The notes: generated by a model from the sequence alone, not told the origin. DNA of 64,000 nucleotides from Clostridia bacterium (GCA_017465825.1 JAFTVI010000017.1:100913-164912), one strand, 5' to 3'; positions 1 to 9,463 are shown, numbered from the stretch's first letter. Translations and numbers: made by a program.

Positions 1-59
1 AAAATTAAATGGATATTTTTTACAATGAAAAAAACATCAAAATCAAATTAATAATAGCA

Positions 60-1076
60 TTAAATGTAAATTTTGTCAATAGATAATGACGCTATTGCAT
101 TAAGATTTTCTTTAGCAATATGCCCTGCATTATATTCATAATACGCCTGAGCACCTACCATAGCCGCATTATCACCGCACAGAGAAAGCTGAGGCATATA
201 CAATTCAAGTTTCCTTGCTTTGCTGAGCGTTTCAAGCTCTCTTCTTAATACTGAATTTGCGCTTACGCCGCCTGCAACAACTATCTTGTTTTGTCCTGTG
301 ATTTCGGCGGCTTTCATTGTATTATCGGTAAGACATTTTACAACCTGCCTGATGTAAGACGCGCCTAAATCCTCAATATTTATAGTTTCACCCTTTTGCT
401 GTGAATTATGTATAATATTTATAACCGATGTTTTAAGTCCTGAAAAACTGAAATCAAGCGGAGCACCTTCAACCTTAGGATAAGGGAATTTGTATGCAGT
501 ATCATTACCGTTTTTTGCAATTTTATCAAGATTTGCACCGCCGGGATATGGTATTCCCATTGAACGTGCCGCTTTGTCAAGGCACTCTCCTGCCGCGTCA
601 TCACGGGTTCTGCCGATTATCTCAAAATCGGTATAGCTTTTTACATTGATAATATGGCTGTGACCGCCCGATACTACCAGAGCAAGAAAAGGCGGCTTAA
701 GTGACGTGTCAGTTATATAGTTTGCCGCAATATGTGAACGCAGATGATGCACGGGAATAAGCGGCTTTCCTGTTGCAAACGCCAAACCTTTTGCGAAATT
801 TACCCCAACAAGCAACGCGCCGATAAGACCGGGGGCATAGGTGACAGCTATTGCATCAATATCATCATATGTGCAAGCAGCGTCGGAAAGAGCTTTTTCA
901 ACAACACCAGAAATGTTTTCTGCGTGGCGTCTTGACGCTATTTCAGGCACCACACCGCCATATATTTTGTGTTCTTCTACCTGTGATGATATAACGTTTG
1001 ACAGCACTACTCTACCATTTTCAACAACAGCTGCGGCTGTTTCATCACAGGAGGATTCTATTGCAAGTATTTTCAT
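60..1076 (-). CDS. tsaD: tRNA N6-threonylcarbamoyltransferase TsaD
   Basis: TsaD (YgjD/Kae1 family) transfers the threonylcarbamoyl group to A37 of ANN-decoding tRNAs, working with TsaB and TsaE in the cytoplasm. The 338 residues match the usual length and begin with the family signature IESSCDETAAA (about 6-16). A metal-binding H-x3-H pair is at residues 111-115, written HLRSH rather than the more usual HxEGH, and SGGHS follows near 137. The ATG overlaps the stop of the upstream rimI fusion gene as ATGA, so the two are translationally coupled. RimI-TsaD adjacency is common in Firmicutes. TsaB and TsaE are not in the window. A divergent paralogue lies at 23681-24622; this copy carries the canonical motifs and is the likely housekeeping enzyme. 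Confidence 0.96.
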   Translation of the reverse strand: MKILAIESSCDETAAAVVENGRVVLSNVISSQVEEHKIYGGVVPEIASRRHAENISGVVEKALSDAACTYDDIDAIAVTYAPGLIGALLVGVNFAKGLAFATGKPLIPVHHLRSHIAANYITDTSLKPPFLALVVSGGHSHIINVKSYTDFEIIGRTRDDAAGECLDKAARSMGIPYPGGANLDKIAKNGNDTAYKFPYPKVEGAPLDFSFSGLKTSVINIIHNSQQKGETINIEDLGASYIRQVVKCLTDNTMKAAEITGQNKIVVAGGVSANSVLRRELETLSKARKLELYMPQLSLCGDNAAMVGAQAYYEYNAGHIAKENLNAIASLSIDKIYI

Positions 1077-1936
1077 TTATTATCACCGTTAAAATATTTT
1101 GTCATTATTAATGCATCTTCAATTGGTTTTGAATAGAAATTTTTTCGTTTTCCCAAAATCTCAAAACCGAACTTGGAATACAGATTTATCGCCGGAATAT
1201 TGGATTCGCGGACTTCAAGTGTCAATGAATCGGAATTATTGTTTTTACACCATTCAACAGTTTTGTTGATAAGTATTGAACCGATTCCGCGTCTTCTGAA
1301 TGTTTTATCAACTGCAACGGTATTGACATTGACTTCACCAATAATATCATCACAGCAGATATATCCTATAGGTTTGCCCAGATATCGCACTGTAAAATTG
1401 ATTGCATAATTTTTATTCAATTGACTTACAAACGAATCATAGCTCCAGGGCTCGGAGAAATTATCTTTTTCAATCTGTGCGACTGTATCGATATCATCTT
1501 TTGTCATTTCTGATATTTCCAAAAAAATATCAGAGGCAAGCAGCTTGTCAATTTCTGTTTCAATCATATCTGCACATTGTGAATATACATCCTCATTTCC
1601 CATATATGGGTCCGGAATTCCCGCACCAAGCATAATTAATTTATCTTTAGCATAAGGCAATAATGCATTGTAATGGGAAGGAGAAATGCAGATGATAAAA
1701 TCAGCATCATCAATAATATACTGATTAACAGGTCTTGAACGATGATCGGAGATATCAATTCCCCGTGCAGTCATTACGCTTATTGCATTTAAGCTGGCTG
1801 TGTCACCAACCATTGCTCCTGTGCCACAGCTGGATACATTAAGATATTGACTGAATTTTTCAGTTTTTTTGCTGAATATTCCCGCCGCCATAGGACTTCG
1901 GCAAGTGTTGCCTGTGCAGATGAATACAATGTTCAT
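1073..1936 (-). CDS. LMW protein phosphatase (YwlE-like) fused to RimI acetyltransferase
   Basis: A two-domain protein of 287 residues. Residues 1 to about 145 are a low-molecular-weight phosphatase with the P-loop CTGNTCRSP (nucleophile Cys7, Arg13) and a DPY general-acid motif. Thr at the P-loop position seen in YwlE suggests protein-arginine phosphatase activity, by family knowledge. Residues about 150-287 are a GNAT domain with RRRGIGS (acetyl-CoA loop) and ExNxxAxxLYxKxGF, as in RimI, the acetyltransferase of ribosomal protein S18. I chose the ATG at 1936, not the longer frame to 1987, because AAAGGGG sits 7 bases upstream, inside the last polA codons. It lies 4 bp after polA and overlaps tsaD by 4 bp. 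The domains are normally separate genes. Confidence 0.9.
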   Translation of the reverse strand: MNIVFICTGNTCRSPMAAGIFSKKTEKFSQYLNVSSCGTGAMVGDTASLNAISVMTARGIDISDHRSRPVNQYIIDDADFIICISPSHYNALLPYAKDKLIMLGAGIPDPYMGNEDVYSQCADMIETEIDKLLASDIFLEISEMTKDDIDTVAQIEKDNFSEPWSYDSFVSQLNKNYAINFTVRYLGKPIGYICCDDIIGEVNVNTVAVDKTFRRRGIGSILINKTVEWCKNNNSDSLTLEVRESNIPAINLYSKFGFEILGKRKNFYSKPIEDALIMTKYFNGDNK

Positions 1937-1940
1937 ATCT

Positions 1941-4487
1941 TTACCCCTTTGCATCGTACCAGGTTTTACCGATGTGTGCATCAACATCCATTTTTACACT
2001 CATTTTGACTGCATTTTCCATTTCTTCCTTGAGTATCTGCAATGCCTTTTCTGCCTCATTCTCGGGAGCTTCAATAATCAATTCATCGTGTACCTGCATA
2101 ATAAGCTTTGATTGCATATTTTCCTGTCTGAGACGGTTGAAAACCTTTATCATAGCTATTTTAATTATGTCTGCCGCTGTTCCCTGTATAGGCATATTTC
2201 TTGCTACTCTTTCGCCAAAAGAACGCTGAATTGCATTGGATGCATTGATTTCGGGAAGATAGCGTCTGCGATTGAATAATGTTTTTACGTAACCGTTATC
2301 TTTTGCCTGCGCAACTATATTTTCCATATATTTTGCGACGCCTGAATAGTGAGAAAGATAATTTTCGATGTATTTTTTAGCCTCATAAACAGCAACACCG
2401 ATATCTTTACTGAGTGAAAATGCACCGATTCCGTAAACAATACCGAAGTTGACAGCCTTTGCTCTGCTACGCATAATCGGCGCAACCATATCAATCGGCA
2501 TATTGAAAACCTGCGATGCCGTTATAGTATGAATATCGTCACCGTTGTTGAATGCGGCAGTCATATTTACATCTTCTGATATTGCCGCAAGCACGCGCAG
2601 TTCAATCTGTGAATAGTCTGCATCTATGAGTACATTGCCATCATCACTTGTGAAAAATCTTCTCAATTCCCTGCCCAATTCACTTCTGACAGGAATATTC
2701 TGCAGATTCGGTTCAGTAGAAGAAAGTCTGCCTGTTCTCGTTTCCGTCTGTTGGAATGTAGAGTGGATTCTGCTGTCAGCTGATACAACTTTCAGCAAGC
2801 CGTCACAATAAGTAGATTTCAGCTTCTGTATAGTTCTGTATTCAAGAATTGCAGGAATGATCGGGTGTTCGTCGTAAAGGCTTTCAAGTACATCAGCATT
2901 TGTGGAATAGCCTGTCTTTGTCTTTTTCTTGACAGGGAGTTGTAATTTTTCAAACAGAACAACACCGAGCTGTTTGGGAGAATTAATGTTGAATTCGCCG
3001 TCAGCATAACTGTAAATTTTATCTACAAGCTCATTAATTCTGCCGTCAAGCATTACACCGTAGCTGTGAATACCCTGAAAATCCACCTTAAAGCCGTAAT
3101 GCTCCATAGAAGCGAGCACCAGTGAAAGCGGAATTTCGATTTCATACAGTAGCTGTTCTTCCCCGTTTTCTGTTATTACGACTCGGAGCTTTTTTGTCAG
3201 CTCCCTGAGCGCGGCGCAGGAGCGGACAGTGTCACTTTCCGTATCAATTTTAACTGCAATACGGTAGCTGTCTGCAAGTGAGCTGATTGAATAATCCGAA
3301 GAATTGGGATTAAGTAAATAGCCTGCCAGCAATGTGTCAAATGCGATGTTGTTTACATTATAGCCGCATTTTATTGCATTTGTGTAAAGTGATTTTGCAT
3401 CAGATGTGTATTTTTTAATATTGTTGTCTGCAAGAATGTCAACAATAAGTGAAAAGTCAATTTCGCTAACGTAACCGTCAAGATTTACATATGCAGTAAT
3501 GTAATCGTCGGTAATAAAATAAAGCTCGCCATCATTGCGTACAGATTCAATTATTTCATCAGCTGTTATATTCTTGACACAGTATTTTATAGATGTATTT
3601 TCACTGTTTGTGACAACGATATCTTTAAGGTCGAGCTTTTCAATAAACTTAACCATTTCAAGCTCGGTTAATATAGCTTTTGCAGACTGTTTGTCGATAT
3701 CAGAAGGAATATAGGATGAATAATCTGTGTCAACAGGAGCATCGGTTTTGATTGTACCGAGTGTTCGGCTTAAAAATGCCATATCTTTGCCGTTTATAAG
3801 CTTATTTCTTACACCTGCCGTAACTTCAATAGTGTCAATATTTTCATAAATGTAATCAATAGAGCCAAATTTTTTTATAAGATCAGTTGCTGTTTTTTCT
3901 CCGATACCGGCAACTCCGGGGATATTGTCCGATGAATCACCCATAAGCGCTTTGACTTCAATCAGTTTCAGCGGTTCAACACCTTTATCCTCTATGATTT
4001 TGTCGGAATTGTAAACGATCGTTTCGGTTTTTCCTGCCTTCGGTGCGGCAAGAAGAACGTTAACATTATCATCAACGAGCTGTAATGAATCCCTGTCACC
4101 CGTTGCGATATAGCATTTGTCTGTGTCTTTGCAGTTCTTTGCAAGTGTGCCTATAACATCGTCAGCCTCCCAGCCTTCACATTCTATAAGCTTATAGCCG
4201 AGCGAAACAAGAAGTCTTTTCAGTACAGGCATCTGCTGTGCCAGCTCTTCGGGCATTCCCTTACGGTTGCCTTTATATTCACTGTATAATTTATGTCTGA
4301 ATGTGGGAGCCTTTACATCAAACGCAATAGCAACGGCATCGGGAGAATAGCTGTCTCTCAATGAAAAAAGTATATTCATAAAACCGTAAATACCGTTTGT
4401 AAATTGACCGTCTTTTGTTGAAAGCAGTTTTATTCCGTAAAATGCTCTGTTTACAATACTGTTGCCGTCAAGTACAAGCAATTTCAT
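1941..4487 (-). CDS. polA: DNA polymerase I
   Basis: Family A DNA polymerase of 848 residues, used in Okazaki fragment maturation and repair gap filling. The N-terminal 290 residues or so form a 5'-3' flap exonuclease (FDVKAPTFRH, GDRDSLQL, GDSSDNIPGVAGIG). The polymerase half carries motif A (DYSQIELR), motif B (RSRAKAVNFGIVYG) and motif C (QVHDELIIEA). The middle domain lacks the DxE metal ligands of the 3'-5' proofreading exonuclease (ELYFITDDY occupies the expected place), so proofreading is probably absent, as in B. subtilis and Taq enzymes. The start has GAGGT 10 bases upstream. It is first in a polA, phosphatase-rimI, tsaD transcription unit. Confidence 0.97.
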   Translation of the reverse strand: MKLLVLDGNSIVNRAFYGIKLLSTKDGQFTNGIYGFMNILFSLRDSYSPDAVAIAFDVKAPTFRHKLYSEYKGNRKGMPEELAQQMPVLKRLLVSLGYKLIECEGWEADDVIGTLAKNCKDTDKCYIATGDRDSLQLVDDNVNVLLAAPKAGKTETIVYNSDKIIEDKGVEPLKLIEVKALMGDSSDNIPGVAGIGEKTATDLIKKFGSIDYIYENIDTIEVTAGVRNKLINGKDMAFLSRTLGTIKTDAPVDTDYSSYIPSDIDKQSAKAILTELEMVKFIEKLDLKDIVVTNSENTSIKYCVKNITADEIIESVRNDGELYFITDDYITAYVNLDGYVSEIDFSLIVDILADNNIKKYTSDAKSLYTNAIKCGYNVNNIAFDTLLAGYLLNPNSSDYSISSLADSYRIAVKIDTESDTVRSCAALRELTKKLRVVITENGEEQLLYEIEIPLSLVLASMEHYGFKVDFQGIHSYGVMLDGRINELVDKIYSYADGEFNINSPKQLGVVLFEKLQLPVKKKTKTGYSTNADVLESLYDEHPIIPAILEYRTIQKLKSTYCDGLLKVVSADSRIHSTFQQTETRTGRLSSTEPNLQNIPVRSELGRELRRFFTSDDGNVLIDADYSQIELRVLAAISEDVNMTAAFNNGDDIHTITASQVFNMPIDMVAPIMRSRAKAVNFGIVYGIGAFSLSKDIGVAVYEAKKYIENYLSHYSGVAKYMENIVAQAKDNGYVKTLFNRRRYLPEINASNAIQRSFGERVARNMPIQGTAADIIKIAMIKVFNRLRQENMQSKLIMQVHDELIIEAPENEAEKALQILKEEMENAVKMSVKMDVDAHIGKTWYDAKG

Positions 4488-4532
4488 AAATAATCTACCT
4501 CGCTGTTACGCCATATTCAGGCATTTTAAAAT

Positions 4533-4560
4533 AGTATAGCATATTTTTGAAAAAAAGTAA
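4533..4560 (-). promoter_or_regulatory. candidate polA promoter
   Basis: On the minus strand a TATACT -10 (4538 down to 4533) lies about 46 bases before the polA ATG. The -35 is weak (TTACTT about 17 bases upstream), so this rests mainly on the -10 match and the position in the divergent polA/dusB gap. Confidence 0.4.
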
Positions 4561-4619
4561 TGCAATTTGCAAAAAAATATGATAAAATGTTTGTAAAATT
4601 TAAGATTGGATTCAATATA

Positions 4620-5585
4620 ATGAAAATTGGAAATGTTGAAATAGAAAAAACTGCCGCACTTGCACCTATGGCTGGTGTTGCTGATAAAACATTCAGAGAA
4701 TTGTGCAAGGGGTTCGGTGCGGCATACACAGTAAGCGAAATGGTCAGTTCAAAAGGTGTTACAATGGGTGACAGAAAATCAAGCGAGCTTATGGCTGTTT
4801 CCGAAATTGAACACCCTGCCGCAGTACAGATATTCGGTACTGAGCCTGAAACTATGGCTCAGGCAGCTATTTCTGCTCTTAAAATGAATCCCGATATCAT
4901 TGATATCAATATGGGATGTCCTGCCCCTAAAATTGTAAAGGGCGGAGCAGGAAGTGCACTGATGCGTACACCTGAACTTGCAGGCAGAATAATAAAAGCT
5001 GTTACGTCAGCTGTTGATATTCCCGTTACGGTTAAAATACGAAGTGGATGGGATGCGGAGCATATCAATGCTGTTGAAATGGCAAAAATTGCTGAAGATA
5101 ACGGAGCGGCGGCAATAACCGTTCACGGCAGAACCAAAGAACAGATGTATGCGCCGAGTGTGAATATTGATATTATCCGACGGGTAAAGGAATCAGTTTC
5201 TGTTCCCGTAATCGGTAACGGAGATATTGTTGATGTATTTTCTGCCGCAAAAATGTATGAAGAAACAAACTGCGACCTTATTATGGTTGGCAGAGGTGCG
5301 TTGGGTTGTCCCTGGATATTTCAGCAGATATCAGCATACTTAAAAACAGGTAATATTATCCCCGACCCGCCTGTTTCACAGCGTATGCTTGTAATGCTGA
5401 AACATATAGAAAACCTTTGCAGTGAGCGCGGTAACAGAATCGGTATGCGCGAAGCAAGAAAACACGCCCTTTGGTACACAAAAGGACTTCGCGGCAGTGC
5501 TGAATACAGAAGGCAACTATCAACTATCGAAACTATTGATGATGTAAAGAGAATTGCATTTCAGATAGTGAAAGATAATGAATAA
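4620..5585 (+). CDS. dusB: tRNA-dihydrouridine synthase (DusB-type)
   Basis: FMN-dependent enzyme that reduces uridines in the tRNA D-loop. The 321-residue frame opens with APMAGVADKTFR, then NMGCPAPKIVKGGAG with the catalytic Cys, TVHGRTKEQMY, GNGDI and GRGALGCPW, all in the order expected for the TIM barrel plus C-terminal helical domain. The open frame extends upstream to 4560, but the ATG at 4620 starts at the family N-terminus (KIGNVEIEKT). No strong ribosome binding site is visible, so the start is tentative. The gene is divergent from polA and ends at a hairpin terminator shared with the convergent transporter. Confidence 0.93.
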   Translation: MKIGNVEIEKTAALAPMAGVADKTFRELCKGFGAAYTVSEMVSSKGVTMGDRKSSELMAVSEIEHPAAVQIFGTEPETMAQAAISALKMNPDIIDINMGCPAPKIVKGGAGSALMRTPELAGRIIKAVTSAVDIPVTVKIRSGWDAEHINAVEMAKIAEDNGAAAITVHGRTKEQMYAPSVNIDIIRRVKESVSVPVIGNGDIVDVFSAAKMYEETNCDLIMVGRGALGCPWIFQQISAYLKTGNIIPDPPVSQRMLVMLKHIENLCSERGNRIGMREARKHALWYTKGLRGSAEYRRQLSTIETIDDVKRIAFQIVKDNE

Positions 5586-5605
5586 TTAATTTTTTTATAA
5601 AAAAT

Positions 5606-5645
5606 GAGGACTTTTGCACTAAGCATAAGTCCTCTTACTTTTATT
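5606..5645. terminator. bidirectional intrinsic terminator
   Basis: Inverted repeat GAGGACTT (5606-5613) and AAGTCCTC (5627-5634) is flanked by a T-rich stretch downstream and an A-rich stretch upstream. It sits between convergent dusB and the sugar symporter and can serve both. Confidence 0.8.
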
Positions 5646-7160
5646 TTAGATGTTTGATGTTGAGTTTACTTTTTTTCTTTCCTCAATTTCAGCAACCATC
5701 TGCTTTTGCTTTTTTTCTGTGATTGTATAGAAGAGCATCGGGATGCAGGTGGCAACCATACTTATTGCGCCTGACAGAACAAGCATATTCCAGAGAAGAT
5801 CTTTACCGTCAGCTGTAATATATACGCCGTTTGCGGCATCGGGATTGATACCTGCCATATAGTACGCAAGAACGCCTACAAAAGCACCGACAGCCATACC
5901 GATCTTATTGATGAATGTCTGCATTGCAAAGCAGATACCCTCACCTCTTTCGCCTGTCTTCCACTCAAGATAATCAACAGTATCACCGATCATAGCGTAT
6001 GTGATGATATTATTAACACCCTGAGGAATGCCGAGAAGAACAAGACCTATAGCACATACAACGAGCTTCCAGGGAGCATCATAACCGATAAAGTACATAG
6101 CAAACATTACAACGCCACCCAGCACGTGAACTGCAATGTATGCCCATTTCTTTGTGAATTTCTTACTCATCCAGGGAACGAGAATTGATGCAACAAGACC
6201 GCCGGGAACAACAAGAAGTGTAATAAGACTGTAAATACCTTCATTGTTGAGAACATACTTTGCAAAGTAAAGACCGCCTGTGTATGTATAAACCATTCTT
6301 GCACCGCCGAGAATACCGGAAACAACAACGAGAAGAAGCTGTTTGTTCCTGAAAAGGAGACCAAGATTGTGAATAAGTGAGGGAGCTTCTGTTGTTGCGG
6401 TAAAACGCTCTTTTGTATGTTTAAAACCTACAAAGAACATAGGCATAGCAACAAGAACAAGTACGAGAGCACAGATAAAGTATGTCAACTTAAGTGTCTC
6501 AGCATTTTCAGTTATATATGCAGGGTCAACAATACCGGCATCTGTTTTGTATTTAGCTGTAACAGCAGATGTGATAATCGGAACAAAAACAGTAACAATA
6601 CCCGCACCGAGAGTGCAAAGAAGTCGCGTTATTGTAAGAATATTTGCTCTTGTTTCTGTATTGTTTGTAAGACAGGTTGAAAGTCCCCAATAAGGAACGT
6701 CAACAATTGTGTAAACAACAGAGAAAACAAGATATACACAAGCTATTGCGATGAATGATTCAACTGATTTTGCTTTATATACAGGTACAAAACAAAGAAT
6801 TGTAATCAAGCCGATAGGTATAGCCATCCATTTGAGATAAGGGCGGCATTTACCCCATTTTGTTCTCGTTCTGTCAACAATCGAACCCATAATAGGGTCG
6901 TTCAATGCGTCAAATACTCGAACACCAAGCATAAGAAATGCAACAGCCATTGTACCTGATACAGTACCGAGCATAAAATCACTTGAACCGAAAAGAAGTG
7001 CATCAGTCATAAATACGGTAAGATATGAGCCGATGATTGTACAGATAAAGTTCTGACCGAAGCCGGCAACGCCGTATGCCAATGCTTCTTTTGGCTGAAC
7101 ACCCTGTCCCGGTGTTGTTCCGTAAAGCTTATGAAGCAACGGAATGTCATTGAGTTTCAT
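5646..7160 (-). CDS. GPH-family (MelB-like) sugar:cation symporter
   Basis: A 504-residue membrane protein with about twelve hydrophobic segments. The conserved loop after helix 2 reads DALNDPIMGSIVDRT then KWGKCRPY, the signature of glycoside-pentoside-hexuronide symporters (MelB, XylP, UidB relatives). These couple uptake of glycosides to Na+ or H+. The substrate cannot be told from sequence, and there is no adjacent glycoside hydrolase on the same strand. The ATG has AAGGTGA upstream. The C-terminal tail is charged and cytoplasmic. It stands alone and ends at the shared terminator with dusB. An AT-rich leader (7161-7250) holds a TATAAT but no clear -35. Confidence 0.9.
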   Translation of the reverse strand: MKLNDIPLLHKLYGTTPGQGVQPKEALAYGVAGFGQNFICTIIGSYLTVFMTDALLFGSSDFMLGTVSGTMAVAFLMLGVRVFDALNDPIMGSIVDRTRTKWGKCRPYLKWMAIPIGLITILCFVPVYKAKSVESFIAIACVYLVFSVVYTIVDVPYWGLSTCLTNNTETRANILTITRLLCTLGAGIVTVFVPIITSAVTAKYKTDAGIVDPAYITENAETLKLTYFICALVLVLVAMPMFFVGFKHTKERFTATTEAPSLIHNLGLLFRNKQLLLVVVSGILGGARMVYTYTGGLYFAKYVLNNEGIYSLITLLVVPGGLVASILVPWMSKKFTKKWAYIAVHVLGGVVMFAMYFIGYDAPWKLVVCAIGLVLLGIPQGVNNIITYAMIGDTVDYLEWKTGERGEGICFAMQTFINKIGMAVGAFVGVLAYYMAGINPDAANGVYITADGKDLLWNMLVLSGAISMVATCIPMLFYTITEKKQKQMVAEIEERKKVNSTSNI

Positions 7161-7314
7161 AATATCACCTTTTCCTTGGAATAATTATATTATTGTAATT
7201 CTAACACAATGTTGAAAAAATTACAACATCAAAATAAAAAATTGTTAATTTTTGTTTAAAAAAGTTTTTTGTGACAATACTGATTTTACCATATTAAAAA
7301 TGAGGTGTATTACA

Positions 7315-7443
7315 ATGGCAAAAAACAAGGATAATGCAAAAAAGAAAACAGGAAAAGATAAGAAGAACATCAATAATCAGGCAGAAAACAAAATTCAAGA
7401 GAAAGTCAGCGACGAAAACAAAAACAATCAGGCAAAAAACTGA
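7315..7443 (+). CDS. small Lys/Asn-rich protein of unknown function
   Basis: A 42-residue, highly basic protein made mostly of Lys, Asn, Gln and Glu, with no hydrophobic segment. The ATG at 7315 has GAGGTG at ideal spacing, so it is probably translated; the frame reaches further upstream but without a matching site. Low-complexity basic peptides of this type occur in clostridia near housekeeping genes and some are spore-associated, but I cannot assign it to a named spore-protein family. It stands alone between the symporter and the SRP RNA. An AT-rich imperfect hairpin (about 7478-7511) follows. Confidence 0.55.
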   Translation: MAKNKDNAKKKTGKDKKNINNQAENKIQEKVSDENKNNQAKN

Positions 7444-7501
7444 GCAAAAGCCTCTTTTTAAGAGGTTACATAAAAATATTGCAGTAATTTTAAAATTACT
7501 A

Positions 7502-7530
7502 TTGCAATTATTTTAAAAATATATTATAAT
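7502..7530 (+). promoter_or_regulatory. promoter of SRP RNA
   Basis: TTGCAA (7502-7507), a 17-bp spacer, then a perfect TATAAT (7525-7530). Transcription would begin near 7537, just before the RNA's closing stem. Confidence 0.8.
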
Positions 7531-7539
7531 ACCTTTTGG

Positions 7540-7694
7540 AATTGAAAGTCCGATTTCAGTCATGCGGCGTGTTGGTCCTGTGCGACGGAGCGCTGTGAAC
7601 CATGTCAGGCGGGGAACCGAGCAGCATTAAGCGGTAAGCCCGTGCGATACAGTTCGCCTGCTCGCCGTATGACCGAGGTCGGACTTCTTTTTTT
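7540..7694 (+). ncRNA. ffs: signal recognition particle RNA (small bacterial type)
   Basis: The apical domain that binds Ffh is recognisable: GTGAACCATGTCAGG, a GGAA tetraloop closed by CGG/CCG, then AGCAGCATTAAG. The outer stem pairs AAGTCCGA (7546-7553) with TCGGACTT (7679-7686), and an inner pairing GTCATGCGGCG/CGCCGTATGAC continues the rod. The run of T at 7686-7694 terminates it. It folds as one long hairpin of about 145 nt, longer than E. coli 4.5S RNA but without the 5' Alu domain of the Bacillus 6S-like scRNA. Its place directly before dnaX is typical of Firmicutes. Confidence 0.93.
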
Positions 7695-7717
7695 TACTAA
7701 TTTTAGGAGTTTTTAAA

Positions 7718-9442
7718 TTGTATAGAGTTTTATACAGAAAGTGGCGTCCTCAGACATTCAAGGATGTTTCAGGTCAACCTCATATAACCGAAACGTTGAT
7801 GAATGAAGTCAGGGAGTCACGCTTGGCTCACGCGTATCTTTTTACAGGCTCAAGAGGTACAGGTAAAACTTCCTGTGCAAAGATTCTTTCCAAAGCCATT
7901 AACTGTTTGCATCCCGTGGACGGAAATCCCTGTAATGAATGCGATATCTGCAGAGGTATTGATTCAGGTACGGTTCTTGATGTCGTTGAAATTGACGCCG
8001 CAAGCAACAGAGGTATTGATGATATAAGAGCTTTGCGTGAAGAATCAGCTTTTACACCTGCACAGGCAAAATACAGAGTTTACATAATTGACGAGGTACA
8101 TATGCTCACGATTGAAGCATTCAATGCTCTTCTGAAAACTCTTGAAGAGCCGCCTGAGCATATTGTGTTTATTCTTGCTACGACGGAAGTACAAAAATTG
8201 CCATCTACAATTCTTTCAAGATGCCAGCGTTTTGATTTCAGAAGAATTTCTGTTGATGCACTTGTAGACAGATTAAAATACGTAGCACAGCAGGAACAAG
8301 TTCTGCTCAGTGATGATGCGGCTGTTTTAATTGCAAGAATTGCAGACGGCGGTATGCGTGACGCACTTTCTATTTTTGACAGATGCCTGAGCATATCCGA
8401 AAATGTAAATGTAGATGTTGTTTCTGATGCCGCAGGTATTATGAGTAAGACACATCTTTTTGATTTATCAGATGCATTTATAAATAAAGATACGGCAAAA
8501 GCACTTGCCATTGTTGACGAACTGCATAATTCATCCTGCGATACAGAGCGGCTTTGCACGGAACTTACAAATCATTTCAGAAGCTTATTGATAATCAAAT
8601 CAGTAAAAAAGCCTGAGGAGATACTTGTATGTACAAATGAGGAGCTTACGGAATTAAAGGAACTTTCCGATAAATTCAGCATTGAAGAAATATTGTCAAT
8701 TATGAATATCCTTTCAGCGGCAATAGCTTCGATAAAAGTGACACAGAACAGGCGTATCGAAACTGAAATGGCAATGATTAAAATTTGTTCGCCTGAAGTA
8801 TCCGATGATATTTCATCATTATATGCAAGAATTGCTCAGCTTGAAAAGAAGATAGATGAACTGTCAAGCGGTTCAGCAGTAAGTTTAAAAATTCATAATG
8901 AATCCCCTATTATTCCTGTTGCTGAACAAAAAAAAGAAATGAGCAAGGAAGATATTCTGAATTCGCTTGTTTTTGATGACGATTCTGCCGAATACGATGA
9001 TGAACCGCCTTTCGACATCAGTACACCGCAGGAAGAACAGCCAATTTTTGATGAGGCTCCCGTCTTTGATGAAATACCGTTACCGCAGGACGCGCCTGTG
9101 TTTGATGAGCCACCATTTGATAACGGTCCAGTCTTTGACCCGGAACCGACAGCAGACTTCACTGTTTTTGATCCCGAACCTGTTGAAAACAATACATCGA
9201 CGACATCAAATAATACTCAGTTCAGTGTCAAGATGTGGACAAACTGCATAATAGAGGCAGAAAAGCTTTGTCCGCCGATTACGGGACATTTACTCGGTAC
9301 AAAGGCGGAAATTATCGGTGAATCGATAACAATTACAAATTATAAATCCGTACTTCCTATGATTTTCCCGATGTGTCAGGCAAAAGTGGAAGAAGCGGTA
9401 AAAAATATTACAGGCAGAAATCTGTCTGTCAGATTAGGATAA
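7718..9442 (+). CDS. dnaX: DNA polymerase III subunits gamma/tau
   Basis: Clamp-loader ATPase of 574 residues. The N-terminus YRVLYRKWRPQ is the family signature and begins at a TTG codon, with AGGAG 8 bases upstream. Walker A is GSRGTGKT (44-51), a Cys4 zinc module follows (CLHPVDGNPCNECDIC), Walker B reads IIDEVHML and the arginine-finger region LSRCQRF. Residues about 405-510 are an acidic, Pro-rich linker, and the last 65 or so form the tau-type domain. A run of eight A (8928-8935) at codons 405-406, just before the linker, would yield a short gamma-like product on slippage. It heads a dnaX-ybaB-recR operon. Confidence 0.97.
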   Translation: MYRVLYRKWRPQTFKDVSGQPHITETLMNEVRESRLAHAYLFTGSRGTGKTSCAKILSKAINCLHPVDGNPCNECDICRGIDSGTVLDVVEIDAASNRGIDDIRALREESAFTPAQAKYRVYIIDEVHMLTIEAFNALLKTLEEPPEHIVFILATTEVQKLPSTILSRCQRFDFRRISVDALVDRLKYVAQQEQVLLSDDAAVLIARIADGGMRDALSIFDRCLSISENVNVDVVSDAAGIMSKTHLFDLSDAFINKDTAKALAIVDELHNSSCDTERLCTELTNHFRSLLIIKSVKKPEEILVCTNEELTELKELSDKFSIEEILSIMNILSAAIASIKVTQNRRIETEMAMIKICSPEVSDDISSLYARIAQLEKKIDELSSGSAVSLKIHNESPIIPVAEQKKEMSKEDILNSLVFDDDSAEYDDEPPFDISTPQEEQPIFDEAPVFDEIPLPQDAPVFDEPPFDNGPVFDPEPTADFTVFDPEPVENNTSTTSNNTQFSVKMWTNCIIEAEKLCPPITGHLLGTKAEIIGESITITNYKSVLPMIFPMCQAKVEEAVKNITGRNLSVRLG

Positions 9443-9463
9443 TATTTTCAGGAGGAACATACA

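Noticed and set aside
1-59. Terminator or gene after tsaD at the left edge
   Set aside because: AT-rich with no hairpin, and no frame of note; too short to judge.
7540-7694. Long Bacillus-type SRP RNA with Alu domain
   Set aside because: The promoter and closing stem leave a single rod of about 145 nt; no 5' Alu domain can be drawn.
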